A stretch of DNA of 64,000 bases from Pseudomonas asturiensis (GTDB lineage Bacteria > Pseudomonadota > Gammaproteobacteria > Pseudomonadales > Pseudomonadaceae), in assembly GCF_900143095.1 (NCBI RefSeq), contig NZ_FRDA01000005.1, forward strand, positions 62,001 through 126,000, written 5' to 3'. A model generated the notes under the pieces. It searched no databases. It was given only the letters and a program-made list of their open reading frames with translations, and was not told where the DNA came from. Position numbers and translations under genes: made by a program. This document shows, piece by piece, positions 48,653 to 58,203 of this stretch (position 1 is its first letter; every line of letters begins with the position of its first letter).

Positions 48653-48949
48653 ATGACGAAGTCGGAGTTGATCGAACGAATTGTCACCCATCAAGGGCTG
48701 CTCTCATCCAAGGATGTCGAGTTGGCTATCAAGACCATGCTTGAACAGATGTCACAGTGCCTCGCAACGGGCGACCGTATCGAGATTCGTGGGTTCGGCA
48801 GCTTCTCTTTGCATTACCGCGCACCGCGTGTAGGCCGTAACCCCAAGACGGGCCAGTCTGTCAGTCTGGACGGTAAATTTGTTCCCCACTTCAAGCCGGG
48901 CAAGGAATTGAGGGATCGGGTGAATGAAGATGAAGAAGAGGGCCTCTGA
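48653..48949 (+). CDS. ihfB: Integration host factor beta subunit
   Basis: The 98-residue DNA-bending subunit: [10 protein letters not shown] at the start, the [25 protein letters not shown] arm with the intercalating Pro, and the acidic tail EDEEEGL. It pairs with IhfA. It follows rpsA by 295 bases with a terminator between, so it has its own promoter; TTGACA at 48548 is a possible -35 element. Confidence 0.97.
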   Translation: MTKSELIERIVTHQGLLSSKDVELAIKTMLEQMSQCLATGDRIEIRGFGSFSLHYRAPRVGRNPKTGQSVSLDGKFVPHFKPGKELRDRVNEDEEEGL

Positions 48950-48973
48950 GGTCGCCAGACAAAGGATCATCTG

Positions 48974-49225
48974 ATGCGCATATTCAAACGAGTCGTTGTC
49001 ATCGCCATTGTGCTGTTTGTCGTGCTGGCAACCACTGTATTTGTGCTTGAAAACCAGCAAACCGTCGCGTTGGTCTTTTTTGGCTGGTCAGCGCCAGCGC
49101 TCCCCTTTGCCGTACCGGTGGTCCTGGCGCTTTTGCTGGGCATGCTGATCGGTCCGGTTCTGGCATGGCTCGCCAGTTTCCGCAAAAAACGCACGCTATA
49201 CACTCGATCCATCAAGTCCGAATAA
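48974..49225 (+). CDS. LapA-domain membrane protein
   Basis: An 83-residue protein of the LapA/DUF1049 family with two membrane helices (VVVIAIVLFVVLATTVFVLE and FAVPVVLALLLGMLIGPVLAWL) around the NQQTVALVFFGWSAP core, and a basic tail. In enterobacteria LapA-type proteins associate with LPS assembly. It lies 24 bases after ihfB, so the two are probably co-transcribed. Confidence 0.85.
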   Translation: MRIFKRVVVIAIVLFVVLATTVFVLENQQTVALVFFGWSAPALPFAVPVVLALLLGMLIGPVLAWLASFRKKRTLYTRSIKSE

Positions 49226-49629
49226 ACAGGCGTCGCCGGATGCAGGTCCGGCTGCCTGAAGTACTTCTTCTCCTGCGTTCCCTCGCTGCCTTAAAACGTT
49301 TTCTGCTTCTTTCAGTGCATGTCTCGCGGTGTCAATCCAGGCGGCGAAGCTCGTGTGTGCTCATTTAATTGTTCTTATATTGCTGTAGGAATATTCAACT
49401 TCTCACGCTTGATTATTCTTATATGCTGTAGGAAATACATGCATAGTAATGGAATGGTCAGTGTTTATATGGCTCATCCGTCTGTCGTCCAATCAAGGCT
49501 GATTTTTCTTTGGCTTTGATCCTCTATGTCAAGACTTGAAAGCCCCTTATTCAAATGCAGAATACCCCCGGCTTATTGCGCGAGTGCGTACCTGGCACTG
49601 CGTCTGGTCTTTACATGAAGGGTCGTTGA
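49226..49629. other. AT-rich gap before the polysaccharide genes
   Basis: No gene is supported in this 404-base stretch. It is clearly AT-richer than its neighbours, as often seen at the border of O-antigen loci. It carries a near-perfect direct repeat at 49372-49391 and 49416-49434. No JUMPstart/ops element is seen. Confidence 0.5.
49372..49434. repeat. 19-base direct repeat in AT-rich leader
   Basis: TTCTTATATTGCTGTAGGAA (49372-49391) recurs as TTCTTATATGCTGTAGGAA (49416-49434), with one base missing and starts 44 bases apart. It may be a duplicated promoter or operator. Confidence 0.55.
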
Positions 49630-51072
49630 ATGTCTTATCCGCAACTCATACACCATGGTGCCGTAGAGACCGTGACGGGTTCTTGCCATCAGCTTTGCAT
49701 GGACGCCGCAAACAGTCTGTTGATTGATTGTGGGTCCACACAGGTCCGGGAGCGCAATGGCGTTGAGGCGTTCGGGTTTTCCCCGGCGGACATCAAGGCG
49801 CTGCTGGTCACCCATGTGCACAACGATCATGTGGGGCGTATTCCCGAGTTGCTGGCGAGTGGGTACAAGGGGCCGATTCTGTGCAGCGAACCCAGTGCCC
49901 ACTTGTTGCCGCTGGTGATGGAGGACATCCTGAAGCTGGAGTCCGGTCATGACGCTGTACGGGTCGATCGTCAGCTGGAAGCCATTGGCAAGCGCATCAT
50001 CGCGTTGCCTTTCAATACCTGGTTCGATCTGGTGGCCACAGAGTCGCTGCACTGCAAGGTGCGTCTACAGCGCGCCGGTCATATCCTCGGGTCGGCATAC
50101 ATTGAATGTGATCTCACCTATCCGCTGGAGGGCCGCTCGCAGCGTGTGGTGTTTTCGGGCGACCTGGGGGCGTCCCACACCCCCATGCTGCCTGCTCCCG
50201 AATCGCCTGAGTGTGCCGATATTCTGGTGCTGGAAAGTACTTACGGCGATCGTCTTCACGAAGATCGAAGCACCCGGCAACACCGTCTCGAAGCGCTCAT
50301 TGACAAGGCGCTGGAAGATAACGGCACGGTGCTGATTCCTGCATTCAGTATCGGACGCACCCAGGAGTTGCTGTACGAGCTGGAGGATATCCTTCGCCGC
50401 AAGTCGTTGGCAGGTGATAGGCTGGTCAGCAGTACTGTCGACCCACGGAGCGGCGAGGCGGTCGCCATGGACTGGCCGCAACTACCGATCATCCTCGATT
50501 CGCCGCTGGCCAGCAGATTTACCAAGGTGTACCAGTCGTTCTCCGACTATTGGGATGAAGACGCACGGGAGCGTCTGGGGCAAGGCCGAGCGCCTCTGGG
50601 CTTCTCCCAACTCGTCACGATCGATACACACAGCCAGCACCTGCAGACGATCAACTATCTGGCCAGCACCGCACGCCCGGCCATCGTTATTGCCGGCAAC
50701 GGCATGTGCGCAGGGGGACGTATCGTCAACTACCTCAAGGCCATGCTGGGTGACACGCGTCATAACGTTCTGTTTGTCGGTTATCAGGCCAAGGGCACGC
50801 CAGGTGCAGCGATTCAGGCGTACGGCCCGCAAGGCGGGTACGTTGAACTCGATCGAGAGCGCTTTGACATTCGTGCAGGTGTCTCAACGGTAAGCGGGTA
50901 TTCGGCGCACGCTGATCAAGCGGGTCTGGTGGAGTTTGTTACAGGCATGAAGCAGTGGCCTGCACAGATACGTTTGGTTCATGGCGAGGCCGCTGCAAAG
51001 AGATCACTGGGACATAAACTGCAACGCAAATATTCGCTGGATAAACGTCCGTTGAAACTGTTTATTCCTTGA
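49630..51072 (+). CDS. Beta-CASP metallo-beta-lactamase-fold hydrolase (RNase-like)
   Basis: The 480-residue protein has the metal motif HVHNDH (His62, His64, Asp66, His67), later ligands in RAGHILGSAYIEC and VFSGDLG, a beta-CASP domain with PAFSIGRTQELLYEL and GNGMCAGGRIVNYL, and a C-terminal RMMBL block VSGYSAHADQAGLVEFV. The architecture matches CPSF-73/RNase J-like RNA nucleases. Why it sits at a polysaccharide locus is unknown. The GTTGAATG start has only a weak ribosome site. Confidence 0.85.
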   Translation: MSYPQLIHHGAVETVTGSCHQLCMDAANSLLIDCGSTQVRERNGVEAFGFSPADIKALLVTHVHNDHVGRIPELLASGYKGPILCSEPSAHLLPLVMEDILKLESGHDAVRVDRQLEAIGKRIIALPFNTWFDLVATESLHCKVRLQRAGHILGSAYIECDLTYPLEGRSQRVVFSGDLGASHTPMLPAPESPECADILVLESTYGDRLHEDRSTRQHRLEALIDKALEDNGTVLIPAFSIGRTQELLYELEDILRRKSLAGDRLVSSTVDPRSGEAVAMDWPQLPIILDSPLASRFTKVYQSFSDYWDEDARERLGQGRAPLGFSQLVTIDTHSQHLQTINYLASTARPAIVIAGNGMCAGGRIVNYLKAMLGDTRHNVLFVGYQAKGTPGAAIQAYGPQGGYVELDRERFDIRAGVSTVSGYSAHADQAGLVEFVTGMKQWPAQIRLVHGEAAAKRSLGHKLQRKYSLDKRPLKLFIP

Positions 51073-51269
51073 ACGCACCCATGATAAGGCGAGCCTGTAT
51101 CGGCTCATGTAACTTACTCATTTGTTCACGGTGCGTAGTCCGAAGCCGCTGGTAATAAATGCCATTCTGCCTGTTTACCGTCGCAAGGGCTCGAAGTGCG
51201 GACTGTTATTACGGTTGCTAAATTGCCTCATCCAAGTAATATTCACAGGCTTTGAACAGGCGTTGTGAT

Positions 51270-52247
51270 ATGGCTGATGAGGCCGGGTGGGTTGCGATAA
51301 CAGGTGCAACGGGCTTCATTGGCGGTGCGGTCGTTCGTCATCTGATCGAGCACACTGCCGCGCGCGTGCGAGTGGCGGTTCGAGGGACGTATAAACCCTG
51401 CAGCGACCGCATCGACGCGATAACGGTCGGGTCGCTTGCCCCGGATAATCAATGGGCTTCATTTGTGGCGGGGGTTGATGCCGTCATTCATTGTGCTGCC
51501 CGGGTTCATGTGTTGAACGATTCAGCCGCAGCGCCCGAACAGGAATACTTTCGTACCAACGTTGCTGCAACGCTCAATCTTGCCGAGCAAGCCGCGGCGG
51601 CAGGTGTCAGGCGTTTCATTTTTCTCAGCTCGATCAAGGTCAATGGCGAATCAACCGTTTCGGGCCGCCCATTCCGTGCTGATGACGTCTGTCATCCCGA
51701 GGATCCCTACGGCTTGTCCAAACACCAGGCTGAGAAGGGGCTGCGTGAGCTGGCGACGCGTACCGGGATGGAGGTTGTGATCATTCGCCCGGTTCTGGTC
51801 TACGGGCCAGGCGTAAAGGCCAATTTCCTGAACATGATGCGCTGGCTAGCCAAGGGCGTGCCGTTGCCATTGGGGGCGATCGATAATCGTCGAAGCCTGG
51901 TCTCTCTGGGCAATCTGGTGGATCTCGTCGTGACCTGTATCCGTCATCCGGCAGCTGCCGATCAGACGTTTCTGGTCAGTGATGGGCACGATGTTTCCAC
52001 CACCCAGCTCTTGAGGCAGATGGGGAGGGCGCTGGGCAAGCCTGCACGTTTGCTGCCTGTTCCGGCGAAGGCGTTGCACGTTGCCGCTGCAATGCTTGGA
52101 AAAAAGGGCTTTTCCGAGCGCCTGTGCGGCTCTCTTCAGGTCGATATCGACAAAACCCGTACCCTGCTCGATTGGGCTCCTCCCCTCAAGTTCGAAGACG
52201 CGATGAAAGAGACTGCTCTGTATTATCTGGAACACACCCATGCTTGA
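51270..52247 (+). CDS. NAD-dependent nucleotide-sugar epimerase
   Basis: A 325-residue extended SDR protein: NAD loop AITGATGFIGGAVV, the VIHCAARVHV strand, catalytic Ser in FIFLSSIKVNGES and YxxxK in PYGLSKHQAEK. It is GalE/WbpV-like and probably makes a UDP-hexose used as initiating sugar by the next gene. ATG 51270 is preferred over TTG 51252. Its end overlaps the WbpL-like gene by 8 bases. Confidence 0.85.
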   Translation: MADEAGWVAITGATGFIGGAVVRHLIEHTAARVRVAVRGTYKPCSDRIDAITVGSLAPDNQWASFVAGVDAVIHCAARVHVLNDSAAAPEQEYFRTNVAATLNLAEQAAAAGVRRFIFLSSIKVNGESTVSGRPFRADDVCHPEDPYGLSKHQAEKGLRELATRTGMEVVIIRPVLVYGPGVKANFLNMMRWLAKGVPLPLGAIDNRRSLVSLGNLVDLVVTCIRHPAAADQTFLVSDGHDVSTTQLLRQMGRALGKPARLLPVPAKALHVAAAMLGKKGFSERLCGSLQVDIDKTRTLLDWAPPLKFEDAMKETALYYLEHTHA

Positions 52248-53256
52248 GTGGCTATCGATCGCGGCTGTCGCTTTTCTTTCGCTGTGTTTGACGGCCCTGC
52301 TTCGCAGGTATGCGCTGTCCAGGAGCCTTATGGACGTGCCTAATGCCCGTAGCTCGCATTCCATTCCAACCCCCAGAGGCGGCGGCGTTTCGATTGTAAT
52401 AGCGTTTGTACTGGCGTTGGCGGCCTTGTCGCAGGCAGGCCTGATATCTGTTAACGCGTTGATCGCGCTGATTGGCGCAGGTGGTCTGGTGGCGATTATC
52501 GGTTTCATGGACGATCATGGTCACATCGCTGCGCGCTGGCGCCTGCTGGGACACTTCGCGGCGGCTGTCTGGGCATTACTGTGGTCGGGCGGACTGGCGC
52601 CGATCAGCCTGATGAGCATGACCTTCGATCTGGGCGTGGTTGGCCATGTTCTGGCTGTCTTCTATCTGGTCTGGATGCTCAACCTGTACAACTTCATGGA
52701 TGGCATCGACGGGATCGCGAGTGTCGAGGCGGTCACGGTGTGTGGCGGCATCAGCCTTGTCTACGCCCTGAGCGGCTTTAATGAGTTGTTGTGGGGGCCG
52801 TTGCTCCTGGCTGCTTCGGTCGTCGGATTTCTGTACTGGAATTTCCCGCCAGCACGGATATTCATGGGCGACGCCGGCAGTGGATTTCTCGGCATCGTGC
52901 TCGGAATACTTTCTGTTCAGGCTTCCTGGTCGGCACCTCAGCTATTCTGGGTCTGGTTGATCCTGCTGGGCGTGTTTGTGGTGGACGCGACGGTGACGCT
53001 GCTGCGTCGTCTCTTTCGTGGCGACAAGGTCTACGAGGCTCATCGCAGCCACGCCTATCAGTTTGCGTCACGCCACTACGGCAGGCATCTTCCCGTAACG
53101 CTGGCCGTTGGTCTTATCAACATCGTCTGGCTGCTGCCCATTGCCTTGTGGGTGGCTTTGATGGGGGGAGACGGCATGACATGGGTCACGGTGGCCTATG
53201 CGCCGCTGGTGATAATTGCGTTGCGATTCAACGCCGGTCAGCCCGAGCGCAGTTAA
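52240..53256 (+). CDS. wbpL: WbpL/WecA-like undecaprenyl-phosphate sugar-1-phosphate transferase
   Basis: A 338-residue polytopic membrane enzyme that starts lipid-linked glycan synthesis. The family blocks are GFMDDHGHIAARWRL (DD Mg site), NLYNFMDGIDGIA, FPPARIFMGDAGSGFLG and VYEAHRSHAYQ. Early RSSHSIPTPRGGGV is the cytoplasmic loop. The upstream epimerase and downstream WbpM support an O-antigen role. Confidence 0.9.
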   Translation: MLEWLSIAAVAFLSLCLTALLRRYALSRSLMDVPNARSSHSIPTPRGGGVSIVIAFVLALAALSQAGLISVNALIALIGAGGLVAIIGFMDDHGHIAARWRLLGHFAAAVWALLWSGGLAPISLMSMTFDLGVVGHVLAVFYLVWMLNLYNFMDGIDGIASVEAVTVCGGISLVYALSGFNELLWGPLLLAASVVGFLYWNFPPARIFMGDAGSGFLGIVLGILSVQASWSAPQLFWVWLILLGVFVVDATVTLLRRLFRGDKVYEAHRSHAYQFASRHYGRHLPVTLAVGLINIVWLLPIALWVALMGGDGMTWVTVAYAPLVIIALRFNAGQPERS

Positions 53257-53354
53257 CGAAATGGACTATGGGTTGTCCTATACCGTGAAACGCTACATAG
53301 AGACCGAATTTCGGTGCTGATTTACAGCCAGGGCAGAGGAGCTATCACGAATTG

Positions 53355-55349
53355 ATGAGCAGGTTACGCGATGTTCTGCTGGCGTTGCCACGCCGCAAAA
53401 AGCGAATAATCCAGGTTGCTGCTGACGTTCTGCTGGTATGGCTCGCCCTGTGGATGTCGTTTATCGTCCGTCTCGGGATCGATGATCTGATCAACCCGCT
53501 GGAAAAGCACACCTGGCTTTTCATCAGTGCTCCGCTTGCTGCCATTCCGCTGTTCATTCGCTTCGGCATGTACCGTGCGGTCATGCGCTACTTCGGCAAT
53601 GACGCGCTCATCGCGATCATCAAGGCGGTCACGCTTTCCTCCCTGATTCTCGGCTGCATGGTTTACGTGTACAGCAACCATCAGCAACTGGTACCCCGTT
53701 CGGTCATCTTCAATTACTGGTGGCTGAGCATGGTGATGATCGGCGGTCTGCGCCTGGCCATGCGGCAATACTTTCTGGGCGACTGGTTTTCGGCGGCGCA
53801 GCATGTCCCGTTCGCCAAACGGGACAACGGTTTGCAGAAGGTCGCCATCTATGGCGCAGGCGCTGCAGGCAATCAATTGGTCGCAGCACTGCGGATGGGG
53901 CGGTTGATGCACCCGGTCGCGTTTATCGACGATGACGAATCCATCTCCAACCGGGTCATCTCCGGGCTTCAGGTCTACAAGCCAAAACACATACAACGCA
54001 TGATCGACGTCACGGGCGCGCAGGAAATCCTGTTGGCAATTCCGTCCTCATCACGTGGACGCCGTCGCGAGATATTGGGATTTCTCGAGGGCTTCCCGCT
54101 GCACGTGCGAAGCGTTCCGGGATTCATGGATCTGGCTGCCGGTCGGGTGAAGGTGGATGACCTGCAGGAGGTCGACATCGCCGACCTGCTGGGAAGAGAC
54201 TCGGTGCCTGCGCGCGAGAATCTGCTTGAGCATTGCATCAAGGGCAAGACGGTGCTGGTGACGGGGGCAGGAGGCTCGATCGGTTCCGAACTGTGCCGGC
54301 AGATTCTGTTGCTGGGACCTACCAAGCTTCTACTGCTCGACCACAGTGAGTTCAATCTCTATAGCATTCTGTTCGAACTGGAGCAGCGCGCCGCCCGTGA
54401 ATCCCTGAGCGTCAAATTGCTGCCCATTCTGGGTTCGGTGCGCAATCACCCCAAACTGCTGACGATCATGAAGGCCTGGAAGGTCGATACCGTTTACCAC
54501 GCGGCCGCCTACAAGCATGTACCGATGGTCGAGCACAATATCGCTGAAGGTGTCATCAATAATGTCGTCGGCACCCTTAATACCGCGCAGGCGGCCTTGC
54601 AGGCAGGTGTGTCGAACTTCGTGCTGATCTCCACGGACAAGGCGGTGCGCCCCACCAACGTCATGGGCAGTACCAAGCGGCTTGCCGAACTCATCTTGCA
54701 GGCCCTCAGTCGTGAGACGGCGCCGGTGATTTTCGGCGACAAAGCCAACGTCTATCAGGTCAACAAAACCCGTTTCACCATGGTTCGTTTCGGCAACGTG
54801 CTGGGTTCATCGGGGTCGGTGATTCCCTTGTTCCACAAGCAGATCCAGACGGGTGGGCCGTTGACGGTGACGCATCCGAAAATCACCCGTTATTTCATGA
54901 CCATTCCGGAGGCCGCGCAACTGGTCATTCAGGCCGGCTCCATGGGGCATGGTGGCGACGTTTTCGTTCTGGACATGGGCGAGCCGGTGAAGATCATTGA
55001 ACTGGCCGAGAAGATGATCCATCTTTCGGGCCTGAGCATTCGTTCGGAAAAGAACCCGCATGGTGATATCTCCATCGAATTCACCGGTTTGCGCCCAGGC
55101 GAAAAGCTTTATGAGGAACTTCTGATTGGCGACAACGTGGTGGCGACCGAGCACCCGATGATCATGAGTGCCAATGAAGACTATTTACCGTGGGAAATAT
55201 TGAAAGGGCGGCTGACCCGCTTGCTGGATGCCGTTGATCAGGATGATTACACCAGTGTCAGGCAGTTACTTCGCGAAACAGTTAGTGGCTATACGCCCGA
55301 AGGGGAGATAGTTGACTGGATGTATCAGGAGCGCCGCAATGAGACCTGA
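53355..55349 (+). CDS. wbpM: WbpM-like nucleotide-sugar 4,6-dehydratase
   Basis: A 664-residue inner-membrane protein: four N-terminal helices, a first Rossmann region (KVAIYGAGAAGNQLVAALRMG) and a C-terminal catalytic domain with VLVTGAGGSIGSELCRQIL, AAAYKHVPMVEHN, and the altered SDR site in TDKAVRPTNVMGSTKRLAEL (SMK-type). WbpM dehydrates UDP-GlcNAc to a 4-keto-6-deoxy sugar for O-antigen. ATG 53355 is chosen over TTG 53352. Confidence 0.92.
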   Translation: MSRLRDVLLALPRRKKRIIQVAADVLLVWLALWMSFIVRLGIDDLINPLEKHTWLFISAPLAAIPLFIRFGMYRAVMRYFGNDALIAIIKAVTLSSLILGCMVYVYSNHQQLVPRSVIFNYWWLSMVMIGGLRLAMRQYFLGDWFSAAQHVPFAKRDNGLQKVAIYGAGAAGNQLVAALRMGRLMHPVAFIDDDESISNRVISGLQVYKPKHIQRMIDVTGAQEILLAIPSSSRGRRREILGFLEGFPLHVRSVPGFMDLAAGRVKVDDLQEVDIADLLGRDSVPARENLLEHCIKGKTVLVTGAGGSIGSELCRQILLLGPTKLLLLDHSEFNLYSILFELEQRAARESLSVKLLPILGSVRNHPKLLTIMKAWKVDTVYHAAAYKHVPMVEHNIAEGVINNVVGTLNTAQAALQAGVSNFVLISTDKAVRPTNVMGSTKRLAELILQALSRETAPVIFGDKANVYQVNKTRFTMVRFGNVLGSSGSVIPLFHKQIQTGGPLTVTHPKITRYFMTIPEAAQLVIQAGSMGHGGDVFVLDMGEPVKIIELAEKMIHLSGLSIRSEKNPHGDISIEFTGLRPGEKLYEELLIGDNVVATEHPMIMSANEDYLPWEILKGRLTRLLDAVDQDDYTSVRQLLRETVSGYTPEGEIVDWMYQERRNET

Positions 55350-55511
55350 AGTGATGAAGTGTTTCCTGCTGTAAGTTTTTAGTGCAATAAGCCCGCGAAC
55401 AGTGTGCCCGACATAACTGGCAATGCTCGTTTACTTTGATAACGACGTGCGCTGGTCTAAGTTTCAGTCGCAGCTTCGGAAAGCTGCCTTAAACTTTATG
55501 GAGCGTCAGTT

Positions 55512-55841
55512 ATGCGAACTACTTTTTTCTCTGCCTTGATGTTTGCCTTGTTGACCAGCGCCTCGGTTGCCGTAACAGCGGCACCCGCCGCGCCGAGCAG
55601 TGTGGAAGCCCCCGTTGCTGCGGCAGTGCAGGCGGCACAGGCAGACAGGATCAACCTCAACAAAGCCGATGCAGAAACCCTGCAGAAGGAACTGGCCGGT
55701 ATCGGCAAGAACAAGGCTGATGCCATTGTGGCCTACCGGGAAAGTAACGGGGCGTTCACATCGGTTGATGAATTGATCGAGGTGAAGGGGATCGGTAAAT
55801 CCATTCTCGAAAAAAATCGAGACAAACTGTCAGTGGAATAA
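55512..55841 (+). CDS. ComEA-family helix-hairpin-helix protein, exported
   Basis: A 109-residue protein with a signal peptide (near VTA-APAAP), an Ala-rich linker and two helix-hairpin-helix motifs (INLNKADAETLQKELAGIGKNKADAIVAYR and FTSVDELIEVKGIGKSILEK). Such periplasmic proteins bind DNA, for example in competence. It follows wbpM, as in other pseudomonads, and is ended by a terminator. Confidence 0.88.
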   Translation: MRTTFFSALMFALLTSASVAVTAAPAAPSSVEAPVAAAVQAAQADRINLNKADAETLQKELAGIGKNKADAIVAYRESNGAFTSVDELIEVKGIGKSILEKNRDKLSVE

Positions 55842-55866
55842 TCGCGGACGTTCATTAATCAAGAAC

Positions 55867-55890
55867 AGGCCGACATGCGTCGGCCTTTTC
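55867..55890 (+). terminator. Terminator after the ComEA-like gene
   Basis: Arms AGGCCGAC and GTCGGCCT pair around ATGC and are followed by TTTTCTTTG. It lies 26 bases after the stop. Confidence 0.8.
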
Positions 55891-55897
55891 TTTGTGT

Positions 55898-56518
55898 TTA
55901 GTTGATCAGTGCAGAGTCTGTCGACAGCGCCGGTTGTTGAAGCGCTGATGCACTTTCCTGTTGGCAGACATGTAACTTCACATGGTCTCGAGTCACGTTC
56001 AGTATGTGATCTGAAAGTTGCCGGTCATGAACGCTGCGCGATAGCATCAACGCCCCCACCAGACTCGAGAGAATCAGTACACTTTTTGATTGGGAATCTT
56101 CGCTTTGCAGTGCGTTTTCGAACGTTTCCAGCAGATGAAGCGTGATCTCGTCAGTCAGTTTGCTAGGACGTTCCATCTGACCCAGTTCAGCGCACATGTT
56201 CGGTAACGGACAACCTGTTCCCGGTTCATCACGGTGTGGGCTGGACAGGTAGAGATCGATGAACTCGCTTAGCGCATCCTGCCCGGCAAACATCTCGCGG
56301 GTGAGCACCTTGGCGTCATCCACGGACTGTCTCAACGCCTGCTCGACAAGGTCATCTTTTGACTTGAAATGAGCATAGAAACCGCCGTGGGTCAGACCCA
56401 GCGATTTCATCAGGGGTTGCAGCCCCGTTGCTCCAATGCCATCCCGGCGAAAACGTACGGATGCTTCCTTGACAATCCGCTGATGAGTTTGGGCTTTACG
56501 ATCAAGCGCGTAACGCAT
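55898..56518 (-). CDS. TetR/AcrR-family transcriptional regulator
   Basis: The 206-residue repressor has the N-terminal helix-turn-helix FRRDGIGATGLQPLMKSLGLTHGGFYAHFKSKDDLVEQAL and a helical ligand domain with TGCPLPNMCAEL. ATG 56518 follows GGAG at 8 bases. It is divergent from the amino-acid permease at 56855; whether it controls it is unknown. Confidence 0.88.
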   Translation of the reverse strand: MRYALDRKAQTHQRIVKEASVRFRRDGIGATGLQPLMKSLGLTHGGFYAHFKSKDDLVEQALRQSVDDAKVLTREMFAGQDALSEFIDLYLSSPHRDEPGTGCPLPNMCAELGQMERPSKLTDEITLHLLETFENALQSEDSQSKSVLILSSLVGALMLSRSVHDRQLSDHILNVTRDHVKLHVCQQESASALQQPALSTDSALIN

Positions 56519-56854
56519 GCTCGATTCTCCAGGAAGTGGCCGAAGTATTACAACGCCTTTATACATGGATAGATGAAACGATGCAGCATAGGTTTGAAGC
56601 GCTGCGATTCCGACGTTTCCACGCAAAACCTAAAGGCGGTATGGCCGCCAGGCGACTCTGACGTTCTTTTCAGATGTTCGGAACTGAGCAAAATTTGTCC
56701 GTTGTGGTTCAGAACCTACAGATCCGTCAGACAAAACCGTTGATTTCTCGGCGTAATCCCGGACAATCCGGCCCCTTGTTTTCCGGGGGAACGCGGACTG
56801 CCCGTTTTTTGATGCGTTTCCCTTTTGATTAACCGGCCACGGAGAGTCGACCGG
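56519..56854. other. Divergent regulatory gap, TetR gene to permease
   Basis: This 336-base region has no gene. Near the permease it holds a small hairpin (CCGGA, CAA, TCCGG) and, 45 bases before the start, a CGGG...CCCG pair followed by six Ts, which could be a weak attenuator. No clear TetR-type palindrome is seen. Confidence 0.4.
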
Positions 56855-58147
56855 ATGAATGATCAGGCAAATGGCGTCGTAGAACGTCTGGAGTCAACCT
56901 CCGCGCGCGCTGCCGCGTGGAACCGTAGTGATACGACCTGGATGCTGGGCCTGTTTGGTACCGCGATTGGCGCAGGCACTCTGTTTCTGCCGATCAACGC
57001 GGGCATCGGCGGATTCTGGCCCTTGCTGGCGCTGTCCATACTGGCCTTCCCCATGACGTTCTATGCCCACCGCGGGCTGACACGTTTCGTGTTGTCCGGG
57101 CGAGAAGGGGCGGATATCACCGAAGTGGTCGAACAACATTTCGGCAAGGGCGCAGGCGCACTGATCACCCTGCTTTATTTCTTCGCCATCTTCCCGATCC
57201 TGTTGATTTACAGCGTGGCCCTTACCAACACGGTGGGCAGCTTCCTTGAGCACCAATTGCAGGTGCAGCCACCGCCGCGTGCTGTGCTGGCGTTCGTGTT
57301 GATCGTGGGACTTCTGGCCGTGGTGCGGTGCGGGGAGCGTTTCATCGTCAAGGCCATGAGCCTGATGGTTTACCCCTTTATCGTTGCACTGCTGTTCCTG
57401 AGCGTATTTCTGATTCCGCACTGGAACGGCGGCATTCTGAGTACTGCAACGACGCTGCCCGAGCCTTCGGCATTTCTGCCGACCCTGTGGCTGGCCATTC
57501 CGGTGATGGTGTTCTCGTTCAACCATACCCCGATCATTTCCGCTTTCGCCGTCGAGCAGAAGCGCCAGTACGGTGAAAACGCCGAGGCGCGTAGCTCACA
57601 GATTCTGGCCCGCGCCCACGTGTTGATGGTCGTGCTGGTGCTGTTCTTCGTATTCAGTTGCGTGCTGACGTTGTCGCCTGCTCAACTGGCCGAGGCCAAG
57701 GTACAGAACCTGTCGATCCTGTCTTATCTGGCCAATCATTTCAGTAATCCGACCATCGCATTCGTCGCGCCGCTGATTGCATTCGTGGCCGTCTCGAAGT
57801 CGTTCCTGGGCCACTACATCGGTGCCAGTGAGGGGCTGAAAGGTCTGATCGTCAAAACCGGTCGCCGTCCCGCTCCTAAAATGCTCGACCGTATGACCGC
57901 TGCGTTCATGCTGGTGGTGTGCTGGATCGTGGCGACGCTCAACCCCAGCATTCTGGGCATGATTGAAACCCTGGGTGGCCCGATCATTTCGGCATTGCTG
58001 TTCCTTATGCCGATGTACGCCATTCGCAAGGTACCCGCCATGCGCAAGTACTCGGGCAAGCTGTCCAACGTCTTCGTGGTCATTGCCGGGCTGGTCGCCA
58101 TCACTGCGCTGGCGTATCCGGCCATCGAGTGGGTTTTGCAAGGTTGA
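56855..58147 (+). CDS. HAAAP-family amino-acid permease (serine/threonine type)
   Basis: A 430-residue inner-membrane protein with eleven or so helices. The GLFGTAIGAGTLFLPINAGIGGFWP opening and the VFSFNHTPIISAFAVEQ segment are typical of the SdaC/TdcC branch of the hydroxy/aromatic amino-acid permease family. ATG 56855 follows GGAG. Serine or threonine uptake is likely; the exact substrate is open. Confidence 0.85.
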   Translation: MNDQANGVVERLESTSARAAAWNRSDTTWMLGLFGTAIGAGTLFLPINAGIGGFWPLLALSILAFPMTFYAHRGLTRFVLSGREGADITEVVEQHFGKGAGALITLLYFFAIFPILLIYSVALTNTVGSFLEHQLQVQPPPRAVLAFVLIVGLLAVVRCGERFIVKAMSLMVYPFIVALLFLSVFLIPHWNGGILSTATTLPEPSAFLPTLWLAIPVMVFSFNHTPIISAFAVEQKRQYGENAEARSSQILARAHVLMVVLVLFFVFSCVLTLSPAQLAEAKVQNLSILSYLANHFSNPTIAFVAPLIAFVAVSKSFLGHYIGASEGLKGLIVKTGRRPAPKMLDRMTAAFMLVVCWIVATLNPSILGMIETLGGPIISALLFLMPMYAIRKVPAMRKYSGKLSNVFVVIAGLVAITALAYPAIEWVLQG

Positions 58148-58203
58148 CGACATGAGGGCGCAGTCACCGTCCGGTCCTGCGCCCCTCAACCGGCTGACGT
58201 TTC

